Shown here: positions 59,341 to 64,000 of the stretch, piece by piece
Numbering within the stretch: position 1 is the first letter of the stretch
Layout: each line of letters begins with the position of its first letter
Assembly: GCF_025061645.1 (NCBI RefSeq)
Contig: NZ_JANYMP010000005.1
Coordinates: forward strand, 219,050 to 283,049
Direction of reading: 5' to 3'
DNA length: 64,000 nucleotides
DNA from: Umezawaea endophytica
Lineage (GTDB): Bacteria; Actinomycetota; Actinomycetes; Mycobacteriales; Pseudonocardiaceae
The notes under the pieces: generated by a model
What the model saw: the letters and a program-made list of their open reading frames with translations, nothing else
Told to the model about the DNA's origin: nothing
Databases searched by the model: none
Translations under genes and position numbers: made by a program

Positions 59341-61287
59341 TCACCCTCCACGAATCACGTAGTCCACCGGCTCGGGCTCGTCGAACTCGACCTCGATCTC
59401 CGGCTTGGCCGCGTTGCTCGCCGGGTCGGAGAACTGCGTGTGGTACAGCTCCGCGTAGAGACCGCCCTTGGCCAGCAGCTCGTCGTGCGTCCCGCGTTCC
59501 CGGACGCCGCCGCCGTCGATGACGAGGATCTGGTCGGCCTCGCGGATCGTGGACAGCCGGTGGGCGATCACCAGCGAGGTGCGGCTGCGCAGGGCGGTCT
59601 TGAGCGCCCGCTGGACGGCGGCCTCCGACTCGGAGTCCAGGTGGGCGGTGGCCTCGTCGAGCACGACGACCGTCGGCTCCTTCAGCAGCAACCGGGCGAT
59701 GGCCAGCCGCTGCTTCTCCCCTCCCGACATCCGGTAGCCCCGGTCGCCGGTGACGGTGTCCAACCCGCGCGGGAGTGAGTCGATCAGGTCCCAGATCTGG
59801 GCGCCCCTGCACGCCTCGACCAGCTCCTCCTCCGTGGCGGTGGGGCGGGCGTAGAGGAGGTTCTCCCGGATCGTGTCGTGGAAGAGGTAGGCGTCCTGGC
59901 TGACCACCCCCACCGCCTCGCGCAGCGAGTCGAAGGTGAGGTCCCGCAGGTCGTGCCCGCCGACGCGCACGCTCCCGGAGTTCGGGTCGTACAGCCGCGA
60001 GACCAGGTGGGTGATGGTGCTCTTCCCCGCGCCGGACGGGCCGACGAGGGCGGTGAGGGTGCCCGCCCGCACGTGGAAGCTGGTGCCGCGCAGGACGTCC
60101 GCCGTCACCTCACCGCTCTCCCGCTTGGACCGCAGGTGCTCCAGCGACGCCAGCGAGACCTCGTCGGCGGTGGGGTAGCGGAACGACACGTCGTCGAACT
60201 CGATGTCCGGCGCCACGTTCTTCGCGAGCCCGACGGCGTCAGGGCTCTCCCGGATCAGCGGCTTCAGGTCGAGCAGCTCGAAGATCCGGGAGAAGCTCAC
60301 CACGACGGTCTGCGCGGTCTCCTGCAACCCGGAGAGCTGGGTGATCGGCCCGAACAGCCGCTGGAGCAGGGTGGCGATGGCGACGAGCGTCCCGAGCTGG
60401 AACGCGCCCTGGATCACCAGCCCGCCGCCGATCCCGTAGACGAGCGCCGTGGCGAGCGAGGCCATCAGCGCCATCATGGCGAAGCCGAGCCGGGCCCAGA
60501 TGGAGATGCTCACGCCGATCCTGCGGATCAGCCCGGCGCGGTCCCGGTAGTCGGCCATCTCCTCGTTCGGGCGGCCGAAGATCTTGGAGAGCATCGCCCC
60601 CTGCACGTTGAACCGCTCCTGGAGGAGGCCGCCGAGTCCGGCGTTCGCCTCCATCAGCCCGCCGGTGCGCCGCTGGATCAGCCGCCCCACGTAGACCCAG
60701 GGCCCGATGAACAGCGGGATCAGGATCACGGTGACGATGGCGACGAGCCACGACAGGTAGATCAGCTCGGCCAGCACCAGCAGGACCGTGACCGCGCTGG
60801 TGGCCGCCATCAGCAGGTGCCCGAAGCTCTGCTGCGCCATGATCAGTTCCGTGTGCACCCGGCCGACCAGCACCCCGGTCTGGGTCCGGGTGAAGAAGGC
60901 GATCGGGAGCTGCCGGACGTGGTCGATCGCCTGGAGCCGGAGGTCGTAGGTGACCCCCTCCCCGATCTTCGCGGAGATGTAGGCCGAGACCATCGACAGC
61001 AGCGCGGCCAGCACGGCGAGCCCGGCGGTGAAGCCCGCCATCAGGACGACGAAACCGAGGTCGTTCTTGAGGATGCCGTCGTCGATGAGTTCCTTCATCA
61101 GCAACGGGGTCGCGATGACGACGGCCGCTTCGAGCGCGGCGATGAGGACGAACAGGGCCACCTTGCCGATGTGCGGGCGGAAGTAGGCGAGCACTCTGCG
61201 CGTCGTCCCGGGGCGGACCTTGGTCGACCAGGGGTCGGGGTCGTCATCGCTCTTGGGCGGCGCCCCGAAGCGCAACACTACGTCCAT
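59341..61287 (-). CDS. tba: ABC exporter (fused TMD-NBD), glycopeptide export
   Basis: 648-residue half-size ABC exporter acting as a dimer in the cytoplasmic membrane. A six-helix transmembrane domain (about 40-340) precedes the nucleotide-binding domain: Walker [11 protein letters not shown]-loop VVSQDAY, signature MSGGEKQR, Walker [10 protein letters not shown] and the switch histidine in VIAHRLST. The position between regulator and first NRPS gene matches Tba of balhimycin, which exports the finished antibiotic. ATG 61287 is chosen ([20 protein letters not shown] 9 nt upstream); the frame remains open far upstream by GC bias only. It heads the NRPS operon. Confidence 0.93.
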   Translation of the reverse strand: MDVVLRFGAPPKSDDDPDPWSTKVRPGTTRRVLAYFRPHIGKVALFVLIAALEAAVVIATPLLMKELIDDGILKNDLGFVVLMAGFTAGLAVLAALLSMVSAYISAKIGEGVTYDLRLQAIDHVRQLPIAFFTRTQTGVLVGRVHTELIMAQQSFGHLLMAATSAVTVLLVLAELIYLSWLVAIVTVILIPLFIGPWVYVGRLIQRRTGGLMEANAGLGGLLQERFNVQGAMLSKIFGRPNEEMADYRDRAGLIRRIGVSISIWARLGFAMMALMASLATALVYGIGGGLVIQGAFQLGTLVAIATLLQRLFGPITQLSGLQETAQTVVVSFSRIFELLDLKPLIRESPDAVGLAKNVAPDIEFDDVSFRYPTADEVSLASLEHLRSKRESGEVTADVLRGTSFHVRAGTLTALVGPSGAGKSTITHLVSRLYDPNSGSVRVGGHDLRDLTFDSLREAVGVVSQDAYLFHDTIRENLLYARPTATEEELVEACRGAQIWDLIDSLPRGLDTVTGDRGYRMSGGEKQRLAIARLLLKEPTVVVLDEATAHLDSESEAAVQRALKTALRSRTSLVIAHRLSTIREADQILVIDGGGVRERGTHDELLAKGGLYAELYHTQFSDPASNAAKPEIEVEFDEPEPVDYVIRGG

Positions 61288-61473
61288 GCGGGCATCCCTC
61301 TCACACGCGAAGTCGGCGATCTCAATCGTGCTGAACGGAGTCGATGTCCACGAGTGGGTCCAGGCGAACATCCCGGCCCGCGACGCACAGGGCGGGCTCA
61401 GGTGGTGCGGCGTCCTCGTCGAGGAGTTCGGTGAACACCTCACCGCTGCCACGAATCTTCCGAGGCAGGTCGG

Positions 61474-61503
61474 ATAGTGGGTGATCTCGACGGCCTCAGG
61501 CAA
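61474..61503 (-). promoter_or_regulatory. Candidate promoter of the ABC-NRPS operon
   Basis: TTGCCT, 18 nt, CACTAT on the minus strand, about 190 nt upstream of the ABC start. The match to a housekeeping promoter is moderate and there is no experimental support. Confidence 0.22.
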
Positions 61504-61735
61504 GTGTCGACCGCTTTGTCGGCGGCGGAAGGCGATCGGGAAACCGCGGCCAAGGGGACATGGTCGCGCAAAGCGGTCATTTTCCTTGTACCGCAACGAT
61601 TCCGCCGAACCGCGGGAATTCCCCTCCTGGTCGGTCGACGGCGAAACCCCCGCACGGCGGGAAATCCGCCCCGGTCGCCCCACGACCGCGGGTGGCGCGT
61701 CCGCCGCTCGACGGGGTGGACGGCACCAGCCGGTC

Positions 61736-61765
61736 CCGCGCGGACGCGTTCTCCCGTCCGCGCGG
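61736..61765 (-). terminator. Terminator hairpin after the regulator gene
   Basis: Perfect 10-bp stem (CCGCGCGGAC / GTCCGCGCGG) with a 10-nt loop, about 130 nt beyond the stop of the StrR-like regulator. GC-only stem without a U tract. Confidence 0.55.
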
Positions 61766-61893
61766 AACGATCCGGGCACACGGCCCTTTCGTGCCGCCGC
61801 CAGTCACCGCACCTCCGCCCTGGCGGTTCCCCTGGCGCGGCCACGTGCCGCGTGCCCGGATCGTCTCCTTCTTCGCCTCAGCCCTTCAGGCGA

Positions 61894-62859
61894 TCATCCC
61901 GCTGCCAGGTCGGTCGCCCGGTTCTCCAGGTGATCGGCGAACGTCCCCCAGACCCGCACGTGGTCCCGCGCGAATCCGGCGACCACGCCGCACAGGTGCG
62001 GCGGGACGCCGTGCAGGATGCGGCCCCACTCCTGCCCGTCCAGGGAGTGCATGGCGAGCATCCGCAGCAGGATGCGGCCCGCTTCGGTCAGGCGCAGCGC
62101 GGGATCGGCTTTGAGGCGCTCCAGCACGGCGAGGCGATCCCGATCCGCGGCACGGCCGAAGTCGGGTTCCGCCCACCTCAGCGGCTGCGGTTCAGCTCTT
62201 AATCGCCTGCTCCCGTCCGGAGTCGGGCTCTCACCCCGCTCGAGCCTGCCCCGCACGTCCCTGACCGTTTCCGGGGAGATGCCGACCTGCTTGGCGACCT
62301 TCCTGAGCGAAAGGCCAGGATCGCTGCGGATGAGTTCGGCGGCGAGCTTCCTCCCCTCCGAACCATCGACCGGACGGATGCGCCCGTCCCGCCCGATCCT
62401 GGCTTCGTTTCCATTCTCTCCTCCATGTCTGCGCAGGTCGGCCACCGTGCCGGCGGAAATACCGGTCGCCGAGGCCACCCGCCGGTCGGACCACTGCGGA
62501 TGCGTTCCGATGATCTGGACCGCCGCACGCTTGCGATCGGCGAGCGAAAGCGGCAGACCATGCCGTACATTCGCTTCGACGGCCAGGACGAAAGCATCCG
62601 ATTCGGTGCCGTCAACGAGCCTCGCGGTGATCTTCTCATCACCTCTGACCCGCGCCGCCCTCAACCGGTGCAGGCCGTCGAGCACCTGCATCGTCGGACG
62701 GTGGACGAGAATCGGTGGAAGTTCTCCCTCTGCCGACAACAACGTCTCGACGTGCTCCGGATCCTCACCCGAGGTTCGGGGCGAGAATACGGAAGACAGC
62801 CGAGACAACTCGATCTCGACAATAGGAAGAGTGACGATGTCAACTCTTGTCGGATCCAT
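61894..62859 (-). CDS. bbr: StrR-type pathway-specific transcriptional activator (Bbr-like)
   Basis: 321-residue regulator with a ParB-like N-terminal domain (VLDGLHRLRAARVRGDE near residue 60) and helix-turn-helix segments: SDRRVASATGISAGTVADLRR around residue 130 and LRKVAKQVGISPETVRDVRGRLERGE around residue 200. The C-terminal conserved portion has LLRMLAMHSLDGQEWGRI. StrR homologues (Bbr, Dbv4, Tei15*) activate GPA operons. The position upstream of the ABC exporter matches balhimycin. The ATG at 62859 has GGGGG 4-5 nt upstream, within a small hairpin. Confidence 0.93.
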   Translation of the reverse strand: MDPTRVDIVTLPIVEIELSRLSSVFSPRTSGEDPEHVETLLSAEGELPPILVHRPTMQVLDGLHRLRAARVRGDEKITARLVDGTESDAFVLAVEANVRHGLPLSLADRKRAAVQIIGTHPQWSDRRVASATGISAGTVADLRRHGGENGNEARIGRDGRIRPVDGSEGRKLAAELIRSDPGLSLRKVAKQVGISPETVRDVRGRLERGESPTPDGSRRLRAEPQPLRWAEPDFGRAADRDRLAVLERLKADPALRLTEAGRILLRMLAMHSLDGQEWGRILHGVPPHLCGVVAGFARDHVRVWGTFADHLENRATDLAAG

Positions 62860-62876
62860 CTAGCCCCCATTGGATC
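62853..62876 (-). promoter_or_regulatory. Start-codon hairpin of the regulator gene
   Basis: GATCCAT (62853-62859) is complementary to ATTGGATC (62869-62876) with one bulge. In the mRNA the GGGGG ribosome-binding site sits in the 9-nt loop and the AUG in the stem, so it could damp translation initiation. Confidence 0.4.
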
Positions 62877-63187
62877 TCTACGCTCTACCTTGCTGCGCGG
62901 CACGCGACCCGGCGTCGCCGCCGCCTGCTCGACCTGCTCCGATGATGCAGTAGTCGGGCATTTTTCCTCTCGGTGAAGCGAACTGCGTACACCTGTGCGG
63001 CAGCTATCCACTGAAAACACCGGAAAATAGGCCCGAACCCCAGTTTTCCCGCTGATCACCGGCGCGACCGAGATCACGCCTCGCTTGCTCCCATCGGGTG
63101 TGATGAATCCACAGCCGTGTACGTCGTCGTCACGCTGCGGAGCGCTTGCCGCCAGCATTTCACCACCCCCCGGTTGCGGACATTTCA
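62860..63187. other. Upstream region of the regulator gene
   Basis: 328 bp, noticeably AT-richer (for example 63015-63055 and 63145-63200) than the cluster. This is the expected promoter region of the StrR-like gene. A minus-strand frame runs through it (from about 63190) but encodes nothing recognisable. A plus-strand AAGGAGGGG at about 63199 resembles a ribosome-binding site but is not followed by a plausible gene. Confidence 0.4.
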
Positions 63188-63616
63188 TCAACTTACTAAG
63201 GAGGGGATTGCACCTTTTCCACCCCCATTCCGGACATCCCCCCAATCCTCCGACCGCCACAGGCCACCGCGGATCTCGCGAGCCGTGTCCCCCGAGGCGC
63301 ACCCGACCAGGTCCGCACCGTCCCGGAGGTCACCGGCAAACGCTTTCCCGCCACCGCGCCGTCCAACTGCCCCTACTCGGCGGTTGGACGCCGCGATCCC
63401 GTCCGCGCGCGCCTCGGCGGCGCCGCGAACGGCCTGGACGTCGAAGATCTCCTTGCGCACCACCGGCAGCACGTGCGCGCCGACCGCCACGACGGTCGTC
63501 CCGGTGACACGGCCGCGGGACGTGCTCGACCTCGTGCCGCCCGCGCGTGCCGAGGTCGATCCGGTCGACTCGCCTGGTGAAATCCTGATCACCTCGTCGT
63601 CGCGAGTCACCGTCAT
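63188..63616 (-). CDS. Hypothetical small protein, possibly decayed
   Basis: 142-residue ORF starting MTVTRDDEVIRISPGE. The middle part (VVAVGAHVLPVVRKEIFDVQAV and AAEARADGIAASN) uses GC-rich third positions and could form helices, as in small ESX/EspC-like secreted proteins. The C-terminal part drifts to non-biased codons and glycine-rich sequence. I recognise no family with confidence. A 9-bp palindrome lies 22 nt upstream. It may be a frameshifted relic. Confidence 0.3.
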   Translation of the reverse strand: MTVTRDDEVIRISPGESTGSTSARAGGTRSSTSRGRVTGTTVVAVGAHVLPVVRKEIFDVQAVRGAAEARADGIAASNRRVGAVGRRGGGKAFAGDLRDGADLVGCASGDTAREIRGGLWRSEDWGDVRNGGGKGAIPSLVS

Positions 63617-64000
63617 CCCCTCAGCCCCCAGTGAGTGCATGCCATGCCAGCATGGCATGACCAATCGCAGTCGACAATTAACGGACAGTGGCGAAGCCGA
63701 AGCAAGAGTTGTCGATCAAGCTCGGCGAACGGGTGTCCGGCAGGTACGGCGCGTGCCCAACGGACCACAACCGGTCACGAAGACGGCGATTTCGGGTGAC
63801 CCCGTGGGCGATCACGGTGACCGGCGGCGAAGATCCCATGACCGGCTGTCCGACGTGCTACCGCCCACCGCTGTCGTGGCCGCAGAACCGTTGCCCGCAC
63901 ACCGGTTCCGGCGGGACTGTCGCGGCCCGCCGTGCTGCCGGTACCTTCACGGCGAGCGGTCCGCGCACCGACGTCCCCCGGTTCGGCGACGATCCGGGGC
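63617..64000. other. Right-hand end of the window
   Basis: 384 bp with no ORF I can support on either strand. It holds the 9-bp palindrome at 63638-63659 and an AT-richer segment (63660-63690) that could be a promoter for the small ORF to its left. Nothing else recognised. Confidence 0.4.
63638..63659. promoter_or_regulatory. Operator-like palindrome
   Basis: CATGCCATG, CCAG, CATGGCATG: perfect 9-bp arms around a 4-nt centre, upstream of the small hypothetical ORF. It has the size and symmetry of a dimeric repressor site. Confidence 0.4.

Larger units (their letters stand above)
61288..61893. other. Intergenic region strR-like gene / ABC transporter
   Basis: 606 bp without a supported gene. 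It holds a terminator-like hairpin (61736-61765) and must contain the promoter of the large ABC-NRPS operon. On the minus strand, -35 TTGCCT (61498-61503) and -10 CACTAT (61474-61479) with an 18-nt spacer are the best candidate. Two TGGAC elements lie at about 61344-61363 nearer the gene. Confidence 0.45.

Noticed and set aside
63085-63507. Plus-strand ORF following AAGGAGGGG at about 63199
   Set aside because: The SD-like sequence is not followed by ATG/GTG at proper distance and the translation is Pro/Arg/His-rich low-complexity.

Overview
The window is almost entirely one glycopeptide-antibiotic (GPA, vancomycin-family) biosynthetic gene cluster from a very GC-rich actinomycete, most likely of the Pseudonocardiales (Amycolatopsis-like). 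This follows from the strong G/C bias at third codon positions, GTG/TTG starts, translational coupling and recognisable orthologues of the chloroeremomycin/balhimycin genes. No rRNA, tRNA, insertion sequence or CRISPR array was seen.

Layout, right to left because nearly everything is on the minus strand. A StrR-type regulator (61894-62859) precedes an ABC exporter (59341-61287). Four NRPS genes follow: modules 1-2 (53108-59338), module 3 (49938-53102), modules 4-6 (37448-49633) and module 7 with X and TE domains (31855-37428). Then come an MbtH-like protein, three cross-linking P450s in the order OxyA, OxyB, OxyC, a flavin halogenase, four GtfA/B/C-type glycosyltransferases with one interspersed methyltransferase, a LmbE-type deacetylase, a membrane sugar transferase and an MtfA-type N-methyltransferase. 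One plus-strand gene, hpgT (15168-16454), separates this block from a second minus-strand block: Bhp, an A-T didomain NRPS and OxyD (beta-hydroxytyrosine supply), HmaS and Hmo (hydroxyphenylglycine supply), four deoxyaminosugar genes, a cation/proton antiporter and a second membrane sugar transferase.

Reading the A-domain pockets by eye gives Hpg1, Tyr/Bht2, unassigned3, Hpg4, Hpg5, Bht6, Dpg7. E domains follow modules 2, 4 and 5 only. With three Oxy enzymes and no OxyE, the predicted product has the 2-4, 4-6 and 5-7 cross-links but no 1-3 link, while residue 1 is aromatic. That is the type II (avoparcin/actinoidin-like) logic. The sugar set has 2,3-dehydratase, aminotransferase, epimerase and 4-ketoreductase but no C-methyltransferase, predicting a ristosamine/acosamine-class sugar rather than vancosamine. 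Membrane sugar transferases suggest an added mannose.

Several expected GPA genes are absent: dpgA-D (although module 7 calls for Dpg), a dedicated prephenate dehydrogenase and vanHAX. The cluster therefore probably continues beyond the window or relies on genes elsewhere. The most unusual spots are the module 3 pocket, a 300-bp structured gap with a mini-ORF between the module 3 and module 4 genes, a very strong hairpin between mbtH and oxyA, and an A-domain-like relic between the X and TE domains.
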